Assembly (NCBI GenBank): GCA_002104945.1
Contig: MCFH01000042.1
Coordinates: forward strand, 419,119 to 483,118
Source: Piromyces finnis
Lineage: Eukaryota > Neocallimastigomycota > Neocallimastigomycetes > Neocallimastigales > Neocallimastigaceae
Direction: 5' to 3'
DNA length: 64,000 nucleotides
Shown one piece after another: positions 1-10,465 of this stretch. Both the position numbers and the translations under genes were made by a program. Numbering within the stretch: position 1 is the first letter of the stretch; every line of letters starts with the position of its first letter. The notes beneath the pieces were generated by a model. It saw nothing but the letters and a program-made list of their open reading frames with translations, was not told the DNA's origin and ran no database searches.

Positions 1-797
1 TTTAAAATTTCATCTATCAATTTCTAATGATTATAATATATAATAGATATATACTTATTATTTAATATTTAAAAATATAAATTTTATAAAATATTCTCAA
101 TTTAATTGAGAAATTGGTGTAACAAAAGAATATGAAAGTTGAAATATCATCTAATGTTACTTACAAATGCATTCCATTCGTCAATAATTGATTCCATATA
201 TAAATAACTTGGGAAGAAACATACAATTCCATCAGGAACAATTTTTGAAAATTCTACCAATATTTGACCATAATTTCTTACTACAGCTAAATCGTTTCTA
301 ACTTCGAATTTTGAACTTACAGCTACTTGATCACTACCACGAGTAATAACCTAATAATTCATAAATAAATTAAAAATTTTTATTAATATATATTAATTCT
401 TTTATTAAAAATGTTTTTATATATATATATATATTATTTTCTTTACCATTGGTAAGAAACAATTTCTTGTTAAACTCATTTGATAACTCTCGGTTACTAC
501 TGGTTTAAAGCCTAGCAATGTAGGATATAATTCCATTGGTGATAAAGTACCTGATGTAATAACAACAGAACTAAATCTATCAAATACTGGTTTTATAGCA
601 ATAGTAGAATCAAGACAACTAAAATTATATTATATACACTTATTATTAATAATAATTATTATACTTATTATTAATTATATTAAAAACATTTTTACCATAA
701 ATGAATAATTGGATTTGGTATTGTATCTGAATCATTTTCAAATGGTTCAATAATAACAATAAAACCTATTATTTAATTTTAATATAAATTAATTTAA

Positions 798-840
<43 letters not shown>

Positions 841-3277
841 CTATTTATATTATTTTATCTATTTTTTTTATCAATATATAGATTATATAATTTTGTTGGT
901 AAATTTTACCTTTTTGATATGTAGATACTAATGTTGCAAAATTGGCAACTTTTTGCAATGAATAATGATCTTCAATATCATTTAATTCCAGTGTTCGAAT
1001 TAGTGAAATCAAACGTTCTGAACAAAATCTAATAATAATAATAATTAATAAATAAGTAAATAAATAATTTAATAATAAAATAAAATCAATTAAATAATAT
1101 AGATATAACCTTAATGGTTTTCGTTCAATAAACGAAACTTCTTTTAAATGAAGTAAAAAAGATGTTGGACTTTCTGCAACAACATGTAATACTCGTAGTC
1201 TTGTCTTTTTATTATTTAATGAAATATATATATATATTTAAAAGAAAAGAAAAATTAATAAATTTTCTAATGATATTTACTATTTGAAAATTTATGTAAT
1301 AAAGTTTACAAATTATACTTTTAAATATTCAATAAATCTTCTCAAAAATGCTACAAAATGTTCTGCTCTTCTAATATTTCCAGGAACAGCTTCATTTAAA
1401 ATTTCAGTTGGCAATACTAATTATTATCAAATAAAGATATACCGGATTTTATAAATAAAAATTTTATATACCATAATAAATATTTATATCTAATTATATT
1501 ATTTTTACTTGGATTTGTCATATATTCATCTGTTTCTCTATTTATATTTTCTTCTTTTAGACCTTCTACCAATCGTATATATTCTGATTTTAATTGATCT
1601 GCATCCTTTTCTTTAATTCTATAATATTTAATATAAATATTATTTAAAATTTTAATATTTTTTTTTCCTTTAAAAAAAAGGATAAATTCTTACTATATTG
1701 TATATGGATTAAAATACCAACTCTTTAATTCTTTCATTTAAAGCTTCAACACTTCTTGCACTGGCATCTAAAACGTTTCTAGTAATATCAATACTCATTG
1801 ATTCAGTACATACATTATCTAATGATAATTATAATTAAAAAAAATTAATAAATATTAAATATATTAGGTAGAAGATAGGGTTTAATAAAATACCAATATT
1901 GTGAGCTTCATCAAATACTACGATAGAATCTTTTTTAATTTCTTTTGAAATTAATTCTGCTACTTTTGGGTCAAGTAAATAATAGTAACTATATACTACT
2001 ACATTAGAATATGGTATCTTTTTTTTTTTTTTTTATTAATTATATTATTAAAAGTTTCAATTAATTTATTATTAAAAAAATATTATAATTTGAAAATCTT
2101 TATTGTTGTACCATTCTTCTTGCTAAAAAATATGGACAATAGGTTTTTTCATTGCAAAAATTTTTTAAATCTTCCAATGTATATACACCCGCTGGCATAG
2201 AGGCATTTTCACTACTATTTTCTAAATTCTATTATATTTAATTAAAAATATAGAATTTAAGAATATATATTTATTATATTGTATTGAGTGAATTATACTT
2301 GAAATTAATTCAATTACATACTTCATAATAATCACATAAAGGAAAATCTTCTATATCATCACTATTTTCTCTTTTTTCTCTTATCCATGATGCTGTTAAA
2401 TTTCTACATTTGGAATCAATTGTTCTTCCTCTCTTTTCTTTTGTTACCTAACAAATAGAATTGGTTTATAAATTTAAAAATTTCTTTTTTTTTTTTTTAA
2501 TTACTTTTATTTTTAAAAAGATTAATACCTGTGGATGAATACACAAATTTCTTCTTGAAGTTAAGCCTAAACCTAAAAATTGTTCTTTCAAACCACAACT
2601 TTCGCGATAATCCATTAATCTTTTTAATTCCTGTAAAGTTTTTTCAAGTTCAGGAATTGTTCTTGAACAATATACTAATTTTCTATGTTCTGGATAATGC
2701 TAATGTCATTTATGAATGTTAAAATTTTGATTTTTTTTTTTAGCTAATGAAATAATTAAAAAAAAAAAAAAAAAGAAAAATTCTAAAATTTTAATATTCT
2801 TTATATAAATATTACCATTTGATATGCTACAATTAAGGACAATAAGGTAATAGTTTTACCTGTACCGGAAGGCATTTCTAATAAACAATGCCCCTTTAAA
2901 TAAATTAATATTACTTTAATATTCAAATTTTTTTTTTAAAAAATTTTATAATAAGTGTATTACTTTGGCATCAAGACTTTTTTTCAAGTCTTTCATATAA
3001 GAATATTGTTCAGGGTATATATAATCATATGGAAAGTATACTGGAAGATCATCAATATAAAACCTTTTAAAGTTATGAAGTATATTTGTTTTATTTTTGG
3101 AAATAAGGCGTTTTTTAAATAATAGTAATTTTAAAGAAAGAAATGATTTCAAAATTGTATATATTCGTAATTAATAATAATTTTAACAAATTCTATTATA
3201 ATTATATAATGCATTTCGCATAATGCATATATATATATATAAGTTATCATTTGAACATATTTCTAGACTTACTTCAT
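1..3277 (-). CDS. RAD3: TFIIH 5'-3' DNA helicase XPD/Rad3 (3' end off window)
   Basis: XPD/ERCC2 is the 5'-3' Fe-S helicase of TFIIH, used in nucleotide excision repair and promoter opening in the nucleus. Reading the minus strand, exons give [19 protein letters not shown], then Walker A MPSGTGKT (about 2840-2870), then the four Fe-S cysteines in family context ([29 protein letters not shown]), then the DEAH box VVFDEAHNI (DEAH at 1901-1912). The last visible exon (about 175-350) reads [11 protein letters not shown]...[14 protein letters not shown] and ends in a donor at about 170. The helicase C-terminal motifs therefore lie beyond the left edge, and about two thirds of the usual ~760 residues are here. 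Start: ATGAA at 3277-3273 followed by GTAAGT, joined to an exon beginning at 3063 to give M-K-F-Y-I, matching the family N-terminus. The gene has many short introns; one carries a 41-T run. Identity is secure; exact exon ends are by eye. Confidence 0.93.
800..840. repeat. 41-nt poly(T) run in an XPD intron
   Basis: An uninterrupted run of about 41 T on the plus strand (A in the transcript) lies in an intron of the XPD gene. Runs of 10-25 A or T are found throughout this window; this is among the longest. Confidence 0.95.
3273..3277 (-). other. 5-nt first coding exon of the XPD gene
   Basis: ATGAA is followed directly by GTAAGT at 3272. Joining it to the exon that starts at 3063 after an AAAG acceptor restores ATG-AAG-TTT-TAT, which encodes the expected MKFY N-terminus. 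The exon at 3063 has no in-frame ATG nearby. The intervening intron is 209 nt. Confidence 0.8.
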
Positions 3278-3718
3278 TTTTAATATGTAAAGAAAACAAA
3301 TTGGTCTAGGTGATAATAAAAATTAATTGAAATTATTTTTATTTTAATAAATTCATTTAAGAAATTTCAAATGATTTTAGATTAAAATAAAAATAAAAAT
3401 GGAATAAAATTGAAATAAAATTCAATCACTTTTTTTTTATTAATGTATATTTATTCCTTTTTTTTTTATTTTTTACTTTTTTTTTTTATTATTTTTTTTT
3501 TTTTTTTTGCTTTTGTATTTGTATATTTACAATGTTAAAAGTCTTTTTCAAAAAAACAATTTTAAATGAATGAATAAAAAAAAACTTTATTATTTTTTTT
3601 TCTATAAATTTGATTTTTGTATTACATTTGAACTTTTAATTTTTAAATTTTTTTTTTTTAAATTTTTAATGAAAAAAAAAAAAAAAAAGAATTTTCATTA
3701 TTGATGGTATTTCATAGA
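3278..3718. other. Intergenic, XPD 5' side / QNG1 3' side
   Basis: Low-complexity A/T DNA with several T and A runs. It must hold the XPD promoter and the 3' end of the queuosine-salvage gene. No further gene is visible. Confidence 0.7.
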
Positions 3719-5265
3719 TTAATAGAAAATAGTATCTTTATTAATAATTCTAACTAAACCTCTGTATTTTTCTTCCTTTCCTATACTCCATAAATAAGTA
3801 TCAATATCTGTTTCTAAAATTTCATTATCCATAAATGTAATATTTTGTTCTTTTAATCTTTGAGCTATTTTTTCGCAAGCTACAATTGATGCTGCTCTTA
3901 ATTTTACATCTGTATTTGTTTTTGACATATTTTCCTTATTTTCAATAGCGGAAAGAATATCAGATGATGGAGAAAGAACACCAAGATCAATTAAAACAGT
4001 TGGAATAACATTGTCTGCAAAAATTGTTAAATTTTCAACACCTTTAATATCAAATAATGGATATTTTTTATGGAAAGCTTTGTAAAGACTATATACAAAT
4101 AATTGGGCTTTCTTGAAAATGAATACCTCTATATTACGTTGAATTATTTATAATATAATTAATAACAAACATGAATATCAAATTAAAATATACAATATGA
4201 AACCTAAAAAAAAAAAGAATTTAAAAAAATTATTAGTCATTACCTTTATTATTAACTACAGCTGAATCTTGGAAGGCAGTTAATACATTTACTACTCCTT
4301 TTAATATTACTTCTGCTCTGTTCACTTCATTTTTTGTAGAATTGATTAAATACATTATAAATTGAGCAAGACTTCTGTAACCTCCTTTTTTTAAATCTAA
4401 CGCAGTTTTTTGGAAAACATTTCTCAATTTTTCGGCAAATTCACGAAGACAATGTTGTGTACTAACGGTAACACCTGGCATGTTTTCACTTTCTTTTTCT
4501 TCACCTAATAATGGAATTTGGAAAATTGAAGATATATCTGTAATAGTAAGTCCAGCCATATGATTACATGTACCATATTGCATTTTTGATATATGCATAC
4601 TAATAATTCCGAATTTGATAGTATTAGCAGCTCCCTATATATTAAATATATATTATTGAAAATTCATTTATATATATACATAATAATAATTAAAAAAAAA
4701 TAATTAATTATTTTATTATTTTATTATTTTATTATTTTATTATTTTATTATTTTATTTTATTTTATTTTAAATAAACAACTGTTGCTTATTTAAAATAGA
4801 ATATTATCATTTTATTTTTATAATTTTAAATTTAAATTTTTAATTAAATTTTATTTATTACTCTATTACAGGCTTCGTGAAGTTCATCTCTCCAACCACT
4901 ACCAAATGCCAATAAAGCATTTAAACCAACAAAATTTAGTTCTTCTTCTAAAGTATCAAATTTTAATGGAACTTTTAAGGGATTGTTTGTATCGTAATAC
5001 TTTCCAAATGATTCGAAATTATTGCTTTTTATTCTTTCTATAAATTTATCAATATGTTCGTCAGAAATCTAATAGTATAGACAAAATATGATACATATTT
5101 TTAGTAATTTATCATTGAAAAATATTAATTTTCCATTTAAAATTATATGGAAAAAAATATTACTTTAATTGAATTTTCATTTTCTTTCTGTAATTCTCTA
5201 CAACTTCTTCTAACGGCTTCTATATAATCGTCTTTTGGTAATATTGGATTATCTAATGCTGACAT
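3719..5265 (-). CDS. QNG1: Queuosine salvage nucleosidase (DUF2419/Q_salvage, C9orf64-like)
   Basis: Members of this family (human C9orf64/QNG1) release queuine from queuosine 5'-phosphate so it can be inserted at position 34 of tRNAs with GUN anticodons. Four exons join in frame: 5265-5164, 5068-4862, 4634-4244 and 4128-3719, giving 369 residues, a normal length. Recognised segments are NFVGLNALLAFGSGWRDELH in the N-terminal half, and in the C-terminal half FKKAQLFV, LTIFADNVIPTVLIDLGVL, LRAASIVACEKI and DTYLWSIGK, ending near the C-terminus as in the family (human FADYRLPQVL, YYLWDY). The start is the first ATG, 219 bp from the oppositely oriented PCC1 ATG, so the two genes probably share a promoter. 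The enzyme makes sense if the organism takes up queuine or Q from its environment, since eukaryotes do not synthesise queuine (inference). Confidence 0.88.
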
Positions 5266-5484
5266 GATTTATACAATTTTTTACTTTTATTATAATTAAA
5301 TAGAATAAAAAATTAAAAGATTAAAAAATCTTAATAAATAATTAAATTAATTAATGAAATTAATTATTAATTAAAAACATGAATACACGTGTTTTTTAAC
5401 ATAGATTTATAATTTTTATTTTTATTTTTATTGTTATTATTATTTTTTTTTTTTAAATATATATTCTTTGTGTTAAAAGTAAAA
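5266..5484. promoter_or_regulatory. Divergent promoter between QNG1 and PCC1
   Basis: This 219-bp A/T-rich gap separates two oppositely oriented start codons. It includes short A/T palindromes around 5340-5380 and the motif ACACGTGT at about 5384. Shared regulation is inferred from spacing only. Confidence 0.6.
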
Positions 5485-5969
5485 ATGTTTGACCATCAAT
5501 TGTAATTAATCTTTAACTTGGAAATGTTATTATAATTTAAAAGTAAATTGCTTATTAAAATAAATTTATTTATAAATATAATTAGAACAATAAGGATTCC
5601 ATATCCAGAAGAAAGATATGCTGAAATTGCTGCTAAAACTTTAAATGTAGATAAAGAATTAAAAGAAAATGTCATTCGTAGAAGTATAACTACCGAAAAG
5701 AATGTTTTGATAATGTAAGGATTTTTATAACAAATTCAAATTAGATATTAAAAGTTCAATTAAAAATTATTTAAATTATACTAATTGTAATTATAAATGA
5801 CTATCATACTTTTTTTTTATTTTCAATTTTTAAATTCACAATTTAAAATTTAAATATAAAAAGAAATTTTGAATGTACAAATGCAAAATCACTTAGAACT
5901 TCAACACAAAACATAATGGAATTATTAACTCTTATTACGAAAACTATGAATGAATTTGGAGATGCATAA
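5485..5969 (+). CDS. PCC1: EKC/KEOPS complex subunit Pcc1 (LAGE3-like)
   Basis: Pcc1 is the small dimerising subunit of KEOPS, which makes t6A at position 37 of ANN-decoding tRNAs. Three exons (5485-5501, 5586-5714, 5864-5969) join in frame to 83 residues, normal for the family. The protein reads MFDHQLTIRIPYPEERYAEI, then LNVDKELKENVIRRSITTE, then LIINFECTNAKSLRTSTQNI and MELLTLITKTMNEFGDA. This gives the usual order of an IPYP/F start, the VDKEL segment, the FEAxDAxxLR-like strand-helix turn and a final helix. The first coding exon is only 17 nt, with donor GTAATT; the third exon follows an A-rich AAAAAG acceptor. It is divergent to QNG1, another anticodon-loop modification gene. Confidence 0.88.
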
Positions 5970-6038
5970 AATTTAATATAACACCTGTACTGCTATTCTC
6001 TTTTCATTTACTTTATAATATCAATAATTTTATGTAAA

Positions 6039-6092
<54 letters not shown>

Positions 6093-6383
6093 TAAAAAAT
6101 CTAATTTTATAATAAATTAAAAAAAATTAATGAAATTTCATTTCGAAAAAACTTTTAAAAAAAGAATATTTATTTAATAAATAATATATTTTCTAAAAAG
6201 AGAAATATTATAAAGAGAAGTAATAATAATAATTTTTAATAGTTATGTTATAGTATCTGTACTTTATTTAAATTCTTTTATTATTTTTTTTATTAAAATA
6301 AAAATTTTATATTTATAAAATAATTTTTTTCCTTTATTTAAATAAAAATTTTTTATATTTTAAGTAATATTATTACAAAAAAA
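5970..6383. other. Intergenic with (AAT)n microsatellite
   Basis: About 6041-6087 is an (AAT)n run of some 15 copies. The remainder is A/T low complexity between two genes on the same strand. It includes the DNAJC17-like promoter; no other gene is visible. Confidence 0.8.
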
Positions 6384-8178
6384 ATGGAGGATTTAGATTA
6401 TTATGAATTATTTGGTTTAAAAATTGAGAGTACTCAAAATGAAATTAGAAAGGCATATTAGTAAATATTATATATTCATAATATATTATTAATGATTTAA
6501 CAAATGGTATATTATACTATTCATTCATTGAAGAAATTAATTTAATTTTTTTCTTTTTTTAATTCAATTGCAAATTTAAAAAGTAAAAAAGCTTTAAAAT
6601 ACCATCCTGATAAAACTAAAGATGAAGATAAAAGTAATAAATATATACTTTTTTTTTTATCTTATTTCTTTAAATTTTATTTTATTTTAAATATATGTAT
6701 TAAATATTCCTTTAAATAATTATATAATTTTAGTTAAAATATTCTTGAAATTAACAAAGGCATATGAAACATTAAGTGATCCTAAAAAGAAAAGAGAATA
6801 CGATGAAAAAATAAAAGCAAAATTACATCAAAAGGAAAGAATAGAAAAATTTGATTCTAAGAGAAGACAAATGAAAGAAGGTACTTGATTTATATATTAA
6901 TATTCCAAAGTCTTTCATATTGGTAATTATATAATTTATATATCTATATAATTTTTATTTTATAAAGACTTGGATTTAAAAGAAAGAGCTTATAAACGTC
7001 AAAAAACCGAAGAAGCATTATCAAAAGAACAACTAAAAAATGAAGTAAGAAAGAAGAAAGAAAAAAATATAGTAATTCAAAAATTTATATATAAATTTCA
7101 AATTAAAAATTTTATATTAATTAATAAAAATTAAGATAAATCGATTAAGAGAAGAAGGTATTAGAATACTAAATCAAGCAATGGAAGAAGAAAAAGCAAA
7201 TGAAGAAAAGAGTCAAAATAATTTAGGTTTGCATTAACCTTATTTATTTTAAAAGTTAAAAATATATATATAAATATATAAATTCTAAATTTTAAAATTT
7301 ACAAATTTCATTAATTTTTAAATTTCATTTTTACAATAAACCTCGCAGAATCTCAAATATCGGATATTGATAAAACATTGATATTAAAATGGAAAATAAA
7401 ATACAATTTTACTCAAGAAGATTTAGATGCAATATTTTCAAAGTATGGCGATATTGATTACTTGAAAATAAAATATTCAAAAAAAAAAGGAACAGCTGTT
7501 ATTCAATTTAAATCTTTATATTCTGCTGTAAGTGCTCTTCTTAAGTATTATATTTATTTAATCTGTATAATATGGTTACATTAATTTTATTTGTAATATT
7601 ACAATAAAATATAATTAAATTTATTCAAGTATTCAGTGATTCAAGATAAACAAGATAAAAGTAATAAATTGATAAATAAAATTGATATAGAATGGGCACA
7701 GAAGGATGAACCTAAAATTATAAAACAATTTGAAAATAGTTTTAAAAATGAATATAAAAGATATAAACAAACAGTAGAAACCACAGATAACAAATCCAAC
7801 AATAGTAATAGCAACAATAATAATATGGATGATGATGGATCAACAGATACAAAGAATTCATCAAATAACAGTAGTAATAAAATAAGTAGTAAAATAGATA
7901 CATTACTCAAAGAACAAAACTCAGATATACCTTCAACATCATTTAGTTTTTCATTTAATGCCACAGAAGTATTTATAAAATTATATAATTTAATATTTTT
8001 TAATTATTTAATTATATAATATTAATATTATTACTTTTTTATCTTTATACTTTTTTTAATATATTATAGAAAATGAATATGAGTTTGGATGATTATGAAA
8101 ATTATACTTTGATGAAGATGAGAAAATTGGAAAAAGAAAAAAAGAAAGAGGATATATTGAAAGAAAATAATGAATGAT
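6384..8178 (+). CDS. J-domain plus RRM protein, DNAJC17/Cwf23-like
   Basis: DNAJC17 and yeast Cwf23 are nuclear J-domain co-chaperones associated with the spliceosome. Eight exons (6384-6460, 6584-6633, 6734-6880, 6968-7071, 7136-7226, 7350-7527, 7630-7968, 8070-8178) sum to 1095 nt, or 364 residues, without a stop. The J-domain begins MEDLDYYELFGLKIESTQNE and contains the diagnostic HPD in KYHPDKTK and the helix KAYETLSDPKKKREYDE. A charged coiled-coil region follows (residues about 90-160), then an RRM-like unit (ILKWKIKYNFTQEDLDAIF ... KKGTAVIQFKSLYSA). An Asn/Ser-rich linker and a basic tail ending in KENNE complete it. This J-coil-RRM order is the DNAJC17 signature. Because introns here are abundant, a splicing-linked chaperone fits the genome. 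The exact joint before exon 7 (TAT TCA GTG) is my best choice. Confidence 0.85.
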
Positions 8179-8480
8179 ACTCTACTATATATAATATAAT
8201 AATATATATACCATTATGATCAATAATGTAGAAGATAATATATAAATTACAAAGTGCATAAATTAATTTTATTATCAAAATTTGAATAATACTGGAAAAT
8301 AATAAATATATTTTTTATTATTTCATAATAATACATGCAAATATTATGTGTTGAGATATTATTTTAGCCATTCTTGTTTATTTTATGTTTTTAACGAATT
8401 TCATTTAAAATTAGTGAAAAAAAAAAAAAAAGTTTTCCATAAATTGAAAAAGAGCGTTATATTATTTATTTTTATTTTGC
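8179..8480. other. Convergent 3' intergenic, DNAJC17-like / MESH1
   Basis: A/T-rich 302-bp gap between two converging genes, presumably holding both polyadenylation regions. No other feature seen. Confidence 0.7.
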
Positions 8481-9670
8481 TTAATTTTGTTTTGGTATAG
8501 CTGGATATTCCTTTCCTTCATAAATTATTTTACCATTTGAATAAAGGTTATCTAATATTTGTTCAAGATTTGAATTTATTCCTCTACAGCCTACAATATA
8601 AATGTAATAGAAAAAAAAAAATAATAATAATGATAATAATAATTTAATAATAATTTTATTATTGTTATCAAATACTTTTTATTTCTACAATATACCATTT
8701 GTAACTTTTTGTGCCCATGAGAAATATTGTTGTGCTCTTTCAATAGACCTATTTAAAAATCATTTAATAATTATTTAAAAATGATTATAAAATAAATAAT
8801 ATTCATTTTACCAGCCAATAGGAACTGATTTTTGAAGGTCTCTTAAATTATAAATTTTATCTGCCATTTTAACAGCTTTTCCTCTGTCAGATTTGTGTGG
8901 AGCAGTTACAACTTGTAATCTAAATATGATATAAAAATGAAAATTTTAATAAAATAAAATTTCAAATTGGAATTTAATAAAATTGTTTTTTGTTTAAATA
9001 TATATATATATATAATAATAATACCTTTTTCTTTCAGCAGATGGTAAAGACTTATCATCTGTAACTTCTTTAACAACATCAGTAACTTCAGAACCAAAAT
9101 TTGCTGTTATCTAATTATTGATATTTATATTTAAATAAATTTAGAATACTAATAATATTTTCATAAAAAAATTAATTACTTTTTAACATACTTCGTCAAA
9201 AGAAGTATCAGTATCTTCAACTTTAAAAAAAAAGAAAAAAATTTTATACATGTTTATTAGTCATTAGGCATTGTCTTAATTATATCTAAATGTAAATATA
9301 AATAAAAAATATTTACCAGTATCATGAAGAATTGCTGCTTGAATGGTTACTAAATCTTTTACTCCTCCTTCAAAAAATAATATATTAGCAACACCAATTG
9401 GATGATTTACTATAAAAATTATTATTTAAATTTTAAATTAAATATAAATTAACATTTTTATTATTATACTTCAAATTTAAATATATTATTTAAAGTATAT
9501 TACACTTTTTTTTATATATTTAATTTTATTATTTTATACATACTATATGGAGTTCCAGCAGCATCTTTTCTTTTTTGAAAACTGTGTTTTAAAGCAGCGA
9601 AATTCATTGCTTTTAAAATTCCTGACATTACAGTTACACTTGAATCAACACAATTAACTAAAGATGCCAT
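8481..9670 (-). CDS. HDDC3: MESH1-type HD-domain (p)ppGpp/NADPH phosphohydrolase (HDDC3)
   Basis: MESH1 is the eukaryotic single-domain relative of bacterial SpoT hydrolase. It cleaves the 3'-pyrophosphate of (p)ppGpp in vitro and acts as an NADPH phosphatase in animals. About seven exons give roughly 200 residues. Metal and catalytic motifs are intact: an [13 protein letters not shown] segment, the HD pair in [36 protein letters not shown], and the [11 protein letters not shown] segment with the second Asp. The C-terminus reads [12 protein letters not shown]...LEQILDNLY, as in the family. The start ATG at 9670 opens [17 protein letters not shown]; the stop is at 8481-8483. There is no RelA-type synthetase domain. 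The gene is convergent with the DNAJC17-like gene. Confidence 0.9.
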
Positions 9671-10256
9671 TTTCAAATTTTCGAATTAATAATACCAATA
9701 ATACCAAAAGTAATTATATAAAATAAAAAAATATTATTTTTATTTTATCTTGTTTTTAAAAATAAAAATAATCAAAAAAATTAATTTTTATATTTATTAA
9801 AAATATACACGTGATTTATTAATTAAATTAAAAAATGTTAAAAAGTTTATAATGAAAGCTTAAATAGGATAAGTTACATTAAATTAATAATCCTGAACGA
9901 TTACAAGCTTATTGAAATAATGCTTTGTTTTTGTTTTTTTTTTTAATATTTATAATTTTATAAGAGTGGTATTACTATTTATTATTTTATTTTTCGAAAT
10001 GAAATAATTAAAATATCAAAACTTTATATATTTACTGAAATATTTATATCACTAATATAGTAAAATTTAGTTCTAACATTTATATATATATTTTTAGTTT
10101 TCATTCATCATAATAATATTTAGTATTATGATATTAAATACCGAAATTAATAGTAATTATTAAAAAAATGTAATGAATGTTAATTTAATATGAAATAATT
10201 ATAATAATTATTATTGAAATTAATGGTAAAATGTGATAGAATTTATAACTAAAGGG

Positions 10257-10296
<40 letters not shown>

Positions 10297-10465
10297 TAAA
10301 CATATTTTTTGATAAAAGATTATTTCATTTGTACAGTTTTATCTATAAATGAAATAAATATATAAAAACTTAAAACTAATATAATTCTATTGGTATATTA
10401 CTTATTAAATAGATTTTTTTTTTTTTTTTTTTTTTTTTAAAATTACTGAAAATAAAAAATTAATA
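9671..10465. other. Intergenic, MESH1 5' side / kinase 3' side
   Basis: Low-complexity A/T with a (TTA)n run near 10258-10290 and a run of about 22 T near 10417-10438. It should contain the MESH1 promoter. No supportable gene. Confidence 0.7.

Noticed and set aside
1-3277. FANCJ/RTEL1-type rather than XPD helicase
   Set aside because: N-terminal [12 protein letters not shown] and the spacing of the Fe-S cysteines and DEAH block match XPD/Rad3 specifically.
7641-7964. 107-residue minus-strand Leu-rich ORF
   Set aside because: Antisense shadow of the Asn/Ser-rich linker of the DNAJC17-like protein.
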